A stretch of 16,121 nt of DNA from DATMNI01 sp035570275 (GCA_035570275.1 DATMNI010000428.1:1-16121), one strand, 5' to 3'. Positions 1 through 8,270 are shown, counted from the stretch's first letter. A program made the numbers and translations. The notes: a model not told the origin generated them from the letters alone.

Positions 1-2207
1 TCGGCAGACTTCAGGTCGCCTTGCAACAGCAGGCCGATGCCCCAATCGTTCCAGCGCTCCCGGTCCTGTTTGCGCACCACCGGCCGCCACACAGTCTGGC
101 CCAGCGGCAGCGCAACCTTCGCCTCCGCCAGCGTGATCACCGGCAAATCGGGAATTCGGCCGCGGATGTTTCCCGACACGTTGGCGGGAATGAAGCGCGG
201 GCCGAATTCGTATTCAAGACCGTTATGATCCGGCCCCAGCAGCGACGCGTCCTGCCCCGGTTTCGGCTGTGCGCCATACGAGAACTGCGTGTAATACCAC
301 GAGAATTTCCGGTAGTTCAGTTTGGCCGTGAATTGAATCGGCCCGCGCGCGTCCTTCGGAACCTTCACCAGATAATGCGCCACGTCGGCCGCGCCCGGCG
401 GAATCAGCCGCACGTAGAGCAGGCTGCGGGCCTGCCAGGCATTCCGCTTGTTGATCGGGTTGCCATCGCCATCCAGTTGATACGAGCGGTAGAAATGCGC
501 ACCCGGCTCCACCGGCCCCCTGCCTGTACCTGACGCGTCGCTGTCCGTCACATTGCCGCTCCAGAAAATGGTGCGGCCGTCGCCGTCTTTCGCCTGCAGC
601 TCCAGCCACGTGTCGAAGGCGTCCACCGTGCCGCCGGGAAAGAAGTGGCCGATCTTGCGAGTGCGCACCACCACGTCCACGCGCGCTGTGCTTCCAGGCT
701 CCAAACTGGCGCCGGCGGTATCTAAAGGGGCCGCCAACTTTCCGACGTCGCGAATGACGGCCGTACCGGTCTGTTCGGCCTCTTCACCCACCGCGAAAGT
801 GGAGTTTGCCTGCACGCTGTCGCTTCGCCGCAGCATGGCTTGGCCGCTGCTGGAACCGGCGGGTGACACCGCGAAGATGTCCACCGTGATGAAGCCCGAC
901 TTCAGAAACTCTTCCGTGGCGCGCATCTGCGCCGCATCGCCGTTGACGTACGCCACCCCCGTATTGGCGGCCGGGAAACGATGCGAGTGAATCTTGCCGT
1001 CGCGGTTACCCGGGTCTTGGGACGGCGTCAGCGGCATGTGGCAATCGGCGCATGCCTGCGATTTAGCGGGGTAGTAGAACGACCGCGCGCCCTGCCCCGA
1101 AACGCCGCTGGCCTGCCAGTTATCGTAGTCGTTAAAGCCGCGGAACCAGCGGTACTGGTTCACCGGCACATCCAGATGCACCTTGTGACACGCCGCACAG
1201 AACTCCGCCTCGGCCATGAACGGTTTCAAGAAGGTGGCCTTGTGCGGCTTCGGGTTCAGGTAGGTCAGGAAGTAGTCGATGGCACGAATGGTTGGGTTGT
1301 GGCTCGAAGCCAGTTCGTGCAGCGGCGGATACTCCACGCGGAAATCGGCGTTGCCCATGCTGCTGCCCACGTGCACGATGGCGTGGCACGACATGCATCC
1401 CAACCCGGCCTGCGCCTCCGGCGTGTCGATCTGTTCGCGAATCGGCCGGTCGAAACGGCCGTTGAAGAAGACGGCGTGGTCGTGGCACCCGGCGCACCAT
1501 TTGCTGGGCCGCGTGCCGGTGACGTCCTGAAAGTATTCGATGGATTTCCGGTAGAACTGGTTGTTGAACGAGGCAAAGTGGTGCATCGAACCCTTCCATT
1601 GTTCGTAGATATCCTTGTGGCATTGGCCGCAGGATTCCGAATCCATGAAGAAATTCGATGGAATGATTTTTCCGGTATTGGTCTGCGCCGAAGACGGAGC
1701 AAACGGAGACTGCGCGCCGGCCCCTTCTTCATCCATCGAAAGTGGCGCGGTGGTGGGGTTCCGAATGCGATCGTCGGGGTTGGGCAGCAGCCTGTGGTAG
1801 ATCGCCGTCGAGGCAGGAAGTACCAGCAGCACGCCCAAGGCGAACGCCAGCGTCCTGCGAAATGGCTGGCGAGATGTCTGGTGAAATCCGCGCGCCGCAA
1901 TCAGCGCTACCGCCACCACCGCCAGTGCCACGTGCAGCCACAACGCCCACCGGTGCTGCAAGGTATTGCCGCGGATGGCCAGGTACGCCGCCGGGATGGC
2001 GCAACCCAAAAACGCGCCGCACTCGCGCGGATATCGGGGTGCCCATCGCACCGCCGCCGCGGCCAGCGCCAAACCAAGGCCGAGGTGCAGCAGCACGTTG
2101 GCTTCGTAGAAAATGCTGGCGTGCGCGAACGCTGCCAGGTAGGCCCCATTCACAATCAACAGCGCCAGACTGTACGCGCCGATCTCCTGCCGGGTGAGCC
2201 GCCGCAT
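1..2207 (-). CDS. Membrane-anchored pentaheme cytochrome c family protein (3' end beyond window)
   Basis: The frame is open from ATG at 2207 through the left edge, giving 735 visible residues. Residues 10-137 hold about five hydrophobic segments; with the basic MRR start inside, five passes would place the following domain outside the membrane. Five CXXCH c-type heme motifs follow: C193 (CGQCH), C238 (CAGCH), C271 (CMSCH), C337 (CAACH) and C386 (CADCHMP). Their spacing resembles cytochrome c554-like multiheme modules. Residues 390-700 look like a beta-rich domain with motifs such as GHFFPGGTVDAF. The last visible residues (WNDWGIGLLLQGDLKSA) look like the start of a TPR. The ATG lies one base after the stop of the upstream gene, and GGGGAG overlapping that stop is the ribosome site, so the two are very likely translationally coupled. 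An electron-transfer role is inferred; the partner or substrate cannot be read from sequence. The CXXCH count and frame are seen directly. Confidence 0.88.
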   Translation of the reverse strand, partial: MRRLTRQEIGAYSLALLIVNGAYLAAFAHASIFYEANVLLHLGLGLALAAAAVRWAPRYPRECGAFLGCAIPAAYLAIRGNTLQHRWALWLHVALAVVAVALIAARGFHQTSRQPFRRTLAFALGVLLVLPASTAIYHRLLPNPDDRIRNPTTAPLSMDEEGAGAQSPFAPSSAQTNTGKIIPSNFFMDSESCGQCHKDIYEQWKGSMHHFASFNNQFYRKSIEYFQDVTGTRPSKWCAGCHDHAVFFNGRFDRPIREQIDTPEAQAGLGCMSCHAIVHVGSSMGNADFRVEYPPLHELASSHNPTIRAIDYFLTYLNPKPHKATFLKPFMAEAEFCAACHKVHLDVPVNQYRWFRGFNDYDNWQASGVSGQGARSFYYPAKSQACADCHMPLTPSQDPGNRDGKIHSHRFPAANTGVAYVNGDAAQMRATEEFLKSGFITVDIFAVSPAGSSSGQAMLRRSDSVQANSTFAVGEEAEQTGTAVIRDVGKLAAPLDTAGASLEPGSTARVDVVVRTRKIGHFFPGGTVDAFDTWLELQAKDGDGRTIFWSGNVTDSDASGTGRGPVEPGAHFYRSYQLDGDGNPINKRNAWQARSLLYVRLIPPGAADVAHYLVKVPKDARGPIQFTAKLNYRKFSWYYTQFSYGAQPKPGQDASLLGPDHNGLEYEFGPRFIPANVSGNIRGRIPDLPVITLAEAKVALPLGQTVWRPVVRKQDRERWNDWGIGLLLQGDLKSA

Positions 2208-2208
2208 C

Positions 2209-5200
2209 CTACTCCCCGGTGCGCGGCCGCAACGGCCTGATCAGCCGCAGCGCGGGGCGCGTGTTGTACTCGCGCAGGTAATCCTGGTGCGCCTGGTCCC
2301 GCGGATAATGCTGGGCCGCCGGATACGGGTAGCTGCTCATCCCGTGGAACGGCAGCGGCAGCACGGTTTGCGAGAACGCCGTATTGGCGTCGGCATCCTT
2401 CGCCCAACCGTCCACCAGCAGCAGGAAATCCCGTTTCCATCCCGCGGGCAGCGGCGGCAACTCGCGGGCGCTGAACCGCAGCCCAATTTCGTCGCCCGAA
2501 CCCATCAGCACCATGCGGTCGTCCGGCGCCTGCAGCAGATTCTCCACCGCGCCGTAGCGCGTATAGTTTCCGGAAGTCGGGTTCCACATGGAAGTCTCAC
2601 TCACAGTCTGATACTCGAAGCGCTCGGGCTGCTTGCGTTGCGGCCGGGTTGCCCCAAGTCCGGTAGGCTTCGAAAAACCTCGAAAATGCAGGTCCGCCGA
2701 AAGCATGGGCGCCGTGGTCAGCCGCACCGCCGGTGGCGCGTCATCCTCCACCAGAAAGATTTCGTCCCAGTAGACGCACAGGTTGGTCATTATGCGGACC
2801 ACGCGCGAGTTGGAAAGAAACTTGCCGCTCAAATCCACCGCCATGGTCTTCGGCTTACCCGACGGAATACCCATGTCCTCGACCACCGTCTTCCAGTTCC
2901 CCGACGCATCCTTCACCTGCAGGTAGGGGAAAGTCAGATCTTTGTGCTCCTGCATGGCCGCCCGGAACGTGCTGCCGTCCGCCCAATCCACCCACCCATG
3001 CAGAATCAGCACCGCGCGGTTTTGCGCCGCGGCCGTGCCGAAATCCAGATCCAGGTGATGCATCTCCGCCACACCCGCGGCGTCGCGCCGGAATTGCTCG
3101 GGCAGGCTGGCGCCGCTCTTCGCGAGCGGGTATACGCGCCGCTCCACCCCGAACAACCGGAACTCCGGAAACGGCGGCGACTTGAACTTCTCGTTGGTGA
3201 CAATCTCCGTGCCCGCCGGGTGGTCCACCGCCTGCAGCTTGATCTGGTCCAGGTACGAGACCTCGTGCAATTCCTCGGTGACGCGGACCTCGTAAGCGCC
3301 GTCGCGCTCCTTCAGCATCTCGCCCGGAATCGACACATATTCGTCGTGGTCCACCGGGAAGAACTGCCCGTCGCCCGAACTTGCGCCCAGCGGCGCCACG
3401 CCCAGCACGTCGGTGATGAACACGAACCGGCTGCCGTCCCACGTGAAGATCATCGGGCACGAACCCGACAACCGCTGGGCCTCCTTGACGGCCGCCAGCT
3501 TGTTGAGCGGTTGGTTCATCTCATTCTGGATCAGCCCGTTCGGCCACGTGATCCGCACCGTCTCCACCAGGTTCTGCGCGCCCAGGCGGAAGACCAGCGG
3601 CACGCCATCGTACGCCTGCTTTTCGTAGCGCGTGCCCGCCTTCACTTCGACCTTGGCGCCCACCGCCGATTTCAGGTTCTTGACGCCGGTGAGCGCGATT
3701 TCGATCCAGTTGCCGTAATTGGCAGTGGCATTGTGCTCCAGCATGAGCGCGCCATCCTTGGCGATGTGTGCGTGCGCCAGCCGGCCGTTGCCATCGAAAT
3801 CCGCGGAGGCGAAACTGGCGGTCGCGAAGGCGCCTGCAGCTTCGGCGCCGCCCGCCCCGGCGCCGGCCACTCCGGCAACCGCCGCCGCGCCGTTGGACAC
3901 CCCACCGGTTTTCTGGAGTTTCCCCTCGCGGTTAAGCAGCAGCAGGTCCGGCCGAGCCGCCAGATCGGTGCGGCCATCGTGGTTGAAATCCTGGGCTACG
4001 AGATGGCTCGAGCCTGCCGGCAGTTCGTCGATGTTCACTGCTTCGTACGCACCACCCAAATGGTCGCGATACAAAACCCCCGGCCGGTCCTGGTAGGAGA
4101 CCGCCAGATCGAAACCGGGCGTGTCGGGCTCCAGGTCGAAGCGGGCAGCGGACAGCGCGTGGCCCTTCACAAATGGGAATCGCCTGGTCTCATCGCTGAA
4201 CCCGGCCTGCCCGTTGTTGCGCAGCAATTTCGATTCGTCGCCGATCAGCACCAGATCCAAGTCGTAGTCATGGTCGAAATCCAACCAGACCGCCTGCCGG
4301 AAGGAACCGCTGGCGATATCGGCATGCTTGCGAAACTTCCCGTTGACATTGCGGTACAGAGCCACGCCCGTCGTGGTGACCACGCAAAGATCCGTCAGTC
4401 CATCATTATCAAAATCTCCCGGCGCGATAAACACGACGTCGCGAAGCCCTTCAAGCCCGCTCTCCCCGGCCCCTGGCCCACTCGCGCTTTGGCGAGCCTG
4501 GCCCCCGGCCCCCGACCCACTCGCGCTTTGGCGAGCCCGGCCCCCGGCCGCACCTCGGTACACGCCGACCTTGCCCGCCGACCACGCCAGCACATCGGGC
4601 CGCGTCCCCCCATCCAGGGTGATGGCAGCCACACCAGCCGCACCCGCGTCGAATCCCGCGGCAATTCGTTCGCTTCGATACACCGGAACCGACAGCGGCG
4701 CCGGCGCGGGCGCATTGATTGGGTCGTAGATTTCGGCGTAAAAGCACCATTCCATGTCCTCCGGAACGGCGGCGCCTTCCTGCTGCTTCTTCAGGTCCTG
4801 AAAAGTACGAAGTTCCGCCGCCGCCTCATCGGCCCGGTCAAGCTGCCGGTACAGCCCGTAAAGCTGAAAATGCGGCGCCGCCAGCCGCGGGTCCAGGCTC
4901 CGCGCCGTTTCGAACTCTTTCACGGCGGCTGCCTGTTCGCCCCGAGCCTTGAGGATCGAGCCCATCTGGTAGTGCGTCACGGGTTCGTTCGGAACCAGCC
5001 TTGCCATCCCTTCGAACTGCGCCAGCGCCGTGTCCAACTCGCCCTGCTTCTTCAGCGCGATTCCCAGGTTGAACCACGTGTGCGGCAGCTTCGGGTCGGC
5101 CTTCTGTGCCTTCTGCAGCTCGTCCATGCCGTGGGTTACGTCGCCCGCGCGCAGCAGCGCCAACCCATAATTGACGCGTTCGCGCAGCGAGTCCGGCGCC

Positions 5201-5415
5201 AATGCCAGAGCCTTCCCGAACTCATCCACCGCTTGCCGCTGCGTGGTAGGGTTCTCGTAGAATGCCTTCCCCAAATTGCGGTAGTGCCACAACTGAGCCT
5301 GCTCGCCAATCCGCTGGTCCGGCCGCCCGGTTTGCGCCAGCAGCATCCAGGCCACCCCGCTGGCGGCCAGTGCGGAAATCAGAACGAGGCTGGTGTTGAG
5401 ACGAGTCTGGGACAT
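2209..5415 (-). CDS. TPR / FG-GAP / ASPIC-UnbV (CRTAC1-type) exported protein
   Basis: A 1068-residue protein. Residues 8-27 form a hydrophobic signal or anchor (LVLISALAASGVAWMLL). Residues about 40-210 carry four to five TPR repeats (for example WFNLGIALKKQGELDTALAQ). FG-GAP/VCBS repeats with Ca-binding DxDxDG-like loops follow from about 335: GDFDNDGLTD, DFDHDYDLDL, DFNHDGRTDL, DFDGNGR. An ASPIC/UnbV module lies at about 580-640 (VGAKVEVKAG, ending VRITWPNGLIQNE). The last 400 or so residues are an extension without a family I can name. A 13-residue low-complexity duplication interrupts residues about 289-314. AGAGGG just before ATG at 5415 supports the start. It is immediately upstream of the pentaheme cytochrome with a 1-bp gap, so they probably work together in the envelope, with TPR and propeller domains offering binding surfaces. 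The molecular function of this family is not established. Confidence 0.92.
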   Translation of the reverse strand: MSQTRLNTSLVLISALAASGVAWMLLAQTGRPDQRIGEQAQLWHYRNLGKAFYENPTTQRQAVDEFGKALALAPDSLRERVNYGLALLRAGDVTHGMDELQKAQKADPKLPHTWFNLGIALKKQGELDTALAQFEGMARLVPNEPVTHYQMGSILKARGEQAAAVKEFETARSLDPRLAAPHFQLYGLYRQLDRADEAAAELRTFQDLKKQQEGAAVPEDMEWCFYAEIYDPINAPAPAPLSVPVYRSERIAAGFDAGAAGVAAITLDGGTRPDVLAWSAGKVGVYRGAAGGRARQSASGSGAGGQARQSASGPGAGESGLEGLRDVVFIAPGDFDNDGLTDLCVVTTTGVALYRNVNGKFRKHADIASGSFRQAVWLDFDHDYDLDLVLIGDESKLLRNNGQAGFSDETRRFPFVKGHALSAARFDLEPDTPGFDLAVSYQDRPGVLYRDHLGGAYEAVNIDELPAGSSHLVAQDFNHDGRTDLAARPDLLLLNREGKLQKTGGVSNGAAAVAGVAGAGAGGAEAAGAFATASFASADFDGNGRLAHAHIAKDGALMLEHNATANYGNWIEIALTGVKNLKSAVGAKVEVKAGTRYEKQAYDGVPLVFRLGAQNLVETVRITWPNGLIQNEMNQPLNKLAAVKEAQRLSGSCPMIFTWDGSRFVFITDVLGVAPLGASSGDGQFFPVDHDEYVSIPGEMLKERDGAYEVRVTEELHEVSYLDQIKLQAVDHPAGTEIVTNEKFKSPPFPEFRLFGVERRVYPLAKSGASLPEQFRRDAAGVAEMHHLDLDFGTAAAQNRAVLILHGWVDWADGSTFRAAMQEHKDLTFPYLQVKDASGNWKTVVEDMGIPSGKPKTMAVDLSGKFLSNSRVVRIMTNLCVYWDEIFLVEDDAPPAVRLTTAPMLSADLHFRGFSKPTGLGATRPQRKQPERFEYQTVSETSMWNPTSGNYTRYGAVENLLQAPDDRMVLMGSGDEIGLRFSARELPPLPAGWKRDFLLLVDGWAKDADANTAFSQTVLPLPFHGMSSYPYPAAQHYPRDQAHQDYLREYNTRPALRLIRPLRPRTGE
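4477..4554. repeat. Intragenic 39-bp direct repeat, two copies
   Basis: The 22-bp core CCCACTCGCGCTTTGGCGAG-CC is identical at 4477-4498 and 4516-4537, each followed by a C/G-rich 17-bp segment, for a period of 39 bp. The length is a multiple of three and encodes a repeated 13-residue stretch (ARQSASGxGAGxx) in the TPR/FG-GAP protein. Each copy contains the dyad CTCGC-gctttg-GCGAG, as in a small REP-like hairpin. The insertion sits between the linker and the first FG-GAP repeat, where extra residues would be tolerated. Confidence 0.85.
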
Positions 5416-5421
5416 ACCCTC

Positions 5422-5451
5422 TGAGTATGGCGCAAGTGAGTATGGCGCACG
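5422..5451. repeat. 15-bp direct repeat in the 5' leader of the TPR/FG-GAP gene
   Basis: TGAGTATGGCGCAAG at 5422-5436 is followed directly by TGAGTATGGCGCACG at 5437-5451, with one mismatch. On the minus strand the copies lie between the probable promoter and the ATG at 5415, and each contains CATACTC, resembling the TATACT of the proposed -10. Confidence 0.8.
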
Positions 5452-5461
5452 GTGCCGTCAG

Positions 5462-5488
5462 AGTATAACGCCGGGCTGGGAATCGCAA
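5462..5488 (-). promoter_or_regulatory. Possible sigma70-type promoter for the TPR/FG-GAP-cytochrome operon
   Basis: Read on the minus strand, TTGCGA (5488-5483) and TATACT (5467-5462) are separated by 15 bp. The -10 matches five of six consensus bases but the spacer is short. It would give a leader of about 40 nt that contains the 15-bp repeat. Confidence 0.35.
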
Positions 5489-5527
5489 TAGTAGGAAAAT
5501 ACTAGGCGCCCGCCGAGCCTTGGAACG

Positions 5528-5848
5528 TTACGCCACACGCAGAGCCGGAGCGTTGTTCCGGTCACGGTGTGGCTTGACAACTATCTCCACATCCTGATTG
5601 AGCGCTACCAGAAAGCGCAGGAGACGCTCAACGGAGAATTGACGGAACTCGCCGCGCAGCATCTTGGATATGTCGGGCTGGCGGACGCCGAACAGCGCAG
5701 CAGCTTCCACCTGTTTCAGGCTGCGCCTTTTCATGATGGTGTCAATCTTGAACACGAGTTGCGCTTTTACCAGGTGCTCTTCCGCATTCGGTATTCCGAT
5801 GTCCCGGAACACATTGCGGCTTCCGGTCTCGTATCCCTTCTTGCTCAT
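5528..5848 (-). CDS. XRE-family HTH antitoxin (HigA-like)
   Basis: A 106-residue protein that would bind and neutralise the toxin encoded just upstream and repress the shared promoter. The segment NVFRDIGIPNAEEHLVKAQL, followed by an HTH with SLKQVEAAALFGVRQPDISK and then MLRGEFRQFSVERLLRFL and QDVEIVVKP, matches the layout of XRE antitoxins that accompany Gp49-type toxins. Its ATG overlaps the toxin stop as ATGA (5848-5845), so translation is coupled. The length is normal for the family and no damage is visible. Toxin-first order is typical of HigBA-type loci. I use HigA-like as a class, not as proven orthology. Confidence 0.88.
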   Translation of the reverse strand: MSKKGYETGSRNVFRDIGIPNAEEHLVKAQLVFKIDTIMKRRSLKQVEAAALFGVRQPDISKMLRGEFRQFSVERLLRFLVALNQDVEIVVKPHRDRNNAPALRVA

Positions 5849-6210
5849 GGGTTGCCCTTCTTTGCGATCTGTTCGGCCTCGCGCAGCCGTTGTCTAATCA
5901 ACTCCATGTCTCGCCGTGGCGTCTCCCGCCCGGTCTTCGATTTCTTTTGGAAGGCATGCAAGACGAATACCGCTCCGGCATATCGCAAAGTGTAAACTGC
6001 CCGAAATGTGTCGCCACGGTAGTCCTTGATAATCTCCACGATCCCAGCTCCGCCGAACCCGGTCAGGGCCTTAGCGTCCCTGTGCTTGCCACCTTCCCGC
6101 GCGATAAACAATGCATAGCCCACATGATCCTGGACTGGCTCGGAAAAGTCGCCCAAATCATTTCGGCTCGACCCGATCCAGATCACTGGCTTAGGCGGCT
6201 GATCTGTCAT
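5845..6210 (-). CDS. Gp49/HigB-family (RelE superfamily) toxin
   Basis: A 121-residue protein from ATG at 6210. A TTG two codons upstream (6216) is in frame, but ATG gives the usual N-terminus, MTDQPPKPVIWIGSS. Family features are PVIWIGSSRNDLGDF, a central GIVEIIKDYRGDTFRAVYTL strand pair and the conserved FVLHAFQKKSK...PRRDMELIRQR C-terminus, as in phage-derived Gp49-like toxins (PF05973). Such proteins are generally mRNA interferases of the RelE superfamily; cleavage here is inferred. No Shine-Dalgarno sequence is seen, and the proposed -10 ends about 9 bases before the ATG, so the message may be leaderless. It overlaps the antitoxin by 4 bp. The cassette lies between divergently oriented, unrelated units, as expected of a horizontally moving module. 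Confidence 0.88.
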   Translation of the reverse strand: MTDQPPKPVIWIGSSRNDLGDFSEPVQDHVGYALFIAREGGKHRDAKALTGFGGAGIVEIIKDYRGDTFRAVYTLRYAGAVFVLHAFQKKSKTGRETPRRDMELIRQRLREAEQIAKKGNP

Positions 6211-6219
6211 CGCCAAACA

Positions 6220-6248
6220 TATATAGAGATTTCACTATATCATATCAA
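6220..6248 (-). promoter_or_regulatory. Promoter of the toxin-antitoxin operon
   Basis: On the minus strand, TTGATA (6248-6243) is followed after exactly 17 bp by TATATA (6225-6220). The predicted transcription start falls around 6213, only a few bases before the ATG at 6210. Confidence 0.55.
6221..6240. promoter_or_regulatory. Palindromic operator in the toxin-antitoxin promoter
   Basis: ATATAGAGATTTCACTATAT is an interrupted palindrome in which 8 of 10 base pairs match (arms ATATAG/CTATAT plus an inner GA/TC). It covers the spacer and most of the -10 element, as expected for autorepression by an XRE antitoxin or toxin-antitoxin complex. Confidence 0.6.
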
Positions 6249-6316
6249 CGCGCTGTCTTCCCGCCCTGTGACAGCCCGCCGCCAACCGTGGTAGTCTTCC
6301 CTTCGTAAGACACGGA

Positions 6317-7645
6317 ATGTCCCAACCCAGGTCCCCCACAGTCCGTTTGCTCGCTGGTCTTGTCGTCACGCTCTCCGCCGTGACCCTCTATTCGGGCTAC
6401 ACAGTCATACAACTCCGCGGCCTGGAGCGGCTCCAGTCCGGCATCATCGACCGCAATCGCGCCGATTCGCTCCTGCTGCTGCGCATCCAGAACAACCTCA
6501 ACTCGCTCGGCCTGGCCATGCGCGACATGCTGGAGGGCAGCGAGCCCTATCCGCTCACCGCGTGGCAGGCTCAATTCCGCAGGATTCGCACCGATCTGGA
6601 AGACGCCATCGCGCGCGAAGCCCAGGTGTCGCCCCGCAACCGCGATGCCGAACAGCGCCAGTACCTGAGCGATTCGCTGGGCCAATTCTGGGACGCGCTC
6701 GACCGCATCTTCGCGCTCGCCCAGAGCGGGCAGGAGGCCGAAGCCCGCACTTTGATCCGCCTCTCGCTGCAGGCGCGCCAGGAAGCCATCGGAACCGCTG
6801 TGGCGCGGCTGCTGGTGCAGAACAACGAAACCGAACAGCAGGCCGGCGCCCGCATCCGCGGCGTATATGCCGGTGTGGAGCGCAACGTCTACCTGTTTGT
6901 GGCCGCCATGCTGGTGTTGATCCTCCTCACCAGCCTTTACCTGGTACACTACAACCGCCGCTTGTTTCAGGAAGTGGCGGTGCTTTCGGCGCGGCGCAGC
7001 GAGCTGGCCCAGCAACTCATCGCCATGCAGGAAAATACTTTCCGTTCCATCTCGCGCGACCTGCACGACGATTTCGGCCAGATCCTCACCGCCGTCGGAA
7101 CCATGCTGCAACGCATCAGCCGGCGCCTGAGCCAGGATCCGGACTCCGTACGCGCCGACCTGCGCGAGGTGCAGGAGATCGTGCAGTCCACGCTCGACAA
7201 GGTGCGCGCCCTCTCGCACGCGCTGCATCCGGTGATCCTGGACGAAATCGGCTTCGAAGGCGCGCTGGATCAATACCTGCCGGGCTTCCAGAGGCAGACG
7301 GGCATTGCCGTCGGCTACCAAAAGTCCGGCGCCGCCCGCGAGATCGACCGCGCTGTCGCCATTCACCTCTATCGCGTCATGCAGGAGGCGCTGAACAACA
7401 TTGCCAAGCACTCGCAGTCCAAGCAGGCGGCGGTGCGCCTGCGGTACCTGCCGGAATCCGTGGTGCTCGAAGTAGAGGATCATGGGATCGGCTTCGGAAG
7501 CTCGCACGGCTTCGGAATGGGCCTGGTTTCCATGCGCGAACGGGCCGATCTGGTGAACGGCCGGCTGGACCTGGAGAATGGCAGTTCCGGCGGCGCGCTG
7601 GTTCGGTTGACCGTGCCCGCTACGGCTCAGGAGACCCATGTCTGA
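6317..7645 (+). CDS. Membrane sensor histidine kinase (HisKA_3 / NarL-type)
   Basis: A 442-residue kinase, partner of the response regulator that overlaps its 3' end by 8 bp. TM1 spans residues 9-29 and TM2 about 190-213. They enclose a roughly 160-residue, Leu/Gln/Arg-rich helical periplasmic domain resembling a four-helix bundle sensor; no ligand can be named. The dimerisation/phosphoacceptor box is ISRDLHDDFGQ with His250. The ATPase domain shows an N-box (QEALNNIAKHS, 356-366), G1 (DHGIGF, 388-393) and G2 (GFGMGLVSMRERA, 398-410). The start ATG has only a weak upstream GGA, and a GTCTT/AAGAC hairpin (6294-6311) lies just before it. As first gene of a three-gene unit it should control, or respond with, the exported propeller protein at the end. 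Confidence 0.93.
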   Translation: MSQPRSPTVRLLAGLVVTLSAVTLYSGYTVIQLRGLERLQSGIIDRNRADSLLLLRIQNNLNSLGLAMRDMLEGSEPYPLTAWQAQFRRIRTDLEDAIAREAQVSPRNRDAEQRQYLSDSLGQFWDALDRIFALAQSGQEAEARTLIRLSLQARQEAIGTAVARLLVQNNETEQQAGARIRGVYAGVERNVYLFVAAMLVLILLTSLYLVHYNRRLFQEVAVLSARRSELAQQLIAMQENTFRSISRDLHDDFGQILTAVGTMLQRISRRLSQDPDSVRADLREVQEIVQSTLDKVRALSHALHPVILDEIGFEGALDQYLPGFQRQTGIAVGYQKSGAAREIDRAVAIHLYRVMQEALNNIAKHSQSKQAAVRLRYLPESVVLEVEDHGIGFGSSHGFGMGLVSMRERADLVNGRLDLENGSSGGALVRLTVPATAQETHV

Positions 7646-8270
7646 ACGACAAATCTCGGTTCTGCTGGTAGACGACCACAGCCTGGTGCGGCGCGGCTTC
7701 CGCCGCATGCTGGAGGACGACCCCGGAATTACCGTGGTCGGAGAAGCCGAGGATGGTCACCAGGCCGTGCAGCTTGCCGCCGAACTCCGGCCGGCAGTGG
7801 TGGTCATGGATTTCGCGCTGCCCAGCATGAATGGCGCGGTGGCGTCGCGTCACATCCTGCGAAATGCCCCCGAAACCGCCATCCTGATCCTCAGCATGCA
7901 CGCCGAGGCTTCCTACGTTCGCACCTGCCTGGAGGCCGGCGTGCGCGGCTACCTGCTCAAGAACGCCATGGATCTGGAAATGGTGGCCGCGGTGAAGCAG
8001 GTGGCGGCCGGCAAGCAGGTGCTCGATCCGCGCCTGGGGTCGCTCGACCAACCGTCCGGTCAGCAGCCGCCCCAATTGACCACACGCGAGCTCGAAGTCT
8101 TGCAGTTGATCGTCCACGGCAAATCCAACAAAGAGATCGCGGCCGTGCTCTCTCTAAGCGCCAACACCGTGGCCGTGCACCGCGCCAATATCATGCAGGC
8201 CCTGGGCATCCACAACACCGCCGAACTGGTGGTCTATGCCATTCGCCAGGGTCTGGTGAGCATCGCGTGA
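7638..8270 (+). CDS. NarL/FixJ-family response regulator
   Basis: A 210-residue regulator. The receiver domain (about 6-122) has the acidic pair D12/D13, phosphoacceptor D58 in VVVMDFALPSMNG, S86 and K108 (YLLKNAMD). A LuxR-type HTH follows at about 147-207 (LTTRELEVLQLIVHGKSNKE, then SANTVAVHRANIMQAL). All key receiver residues are present. AGGAGA precedes the ATG, which lies inside the 3' end of the kinase gene (8-bp overlap); the stop overlaps the GTG of the next gene (GTGA). It is probably phosphorylated by the adjacent kinase. Target promoters are not visible; the operon's own promoter would be a natural candidate. Confidence 0.95.
   Translation: MSERQISVLLVDDHSLVRRGFRRMLEDDPGITVVGEAEDGHQAVQLAAELRPAVVVMDFALPSMNGAVASRHILRNAPETAILILSMHAEASYVRTCLEAGVRGYLLKNAMDLEMVAAVKQVAAGKQVLDPRLGSLDQPSGQQPPQLTTRELEVLQLIVHGKSNKEIAAVLSLSANTVAVHRANIMQALGIHNTAELVVYAIRQGLVSIA

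Noticed and set aside
981..2240. A 419-codon plus-strand open frame at the left end
   Set aside because: The minus strand carries five CXXCH motifs in one uninterrupted frame; the plus frame is Arg/Val-rich shadow sequence.
2194..5424. A 1076-codon open frame on the plus strand opposite the TPR/FG-GAP gene
   Set aside because: It mirrors a gene with clear domains on the minus strand; the translation is Arg/His/Gln-rich with no motif, as produced by third-position GC bias.
6214..6216. TTG as start of the toxin gene
   Set aside because: ATG two codons later gives the family-typical N-terminus, and the TTG would lie at or before the predicted transcription start.
6245..7708. A 487-codon minus-strand open frame opposite the histidine kinase
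   Set aside because: The plus-strand kinase has all catalytic boxes; the antisense product has no recognisable domain.
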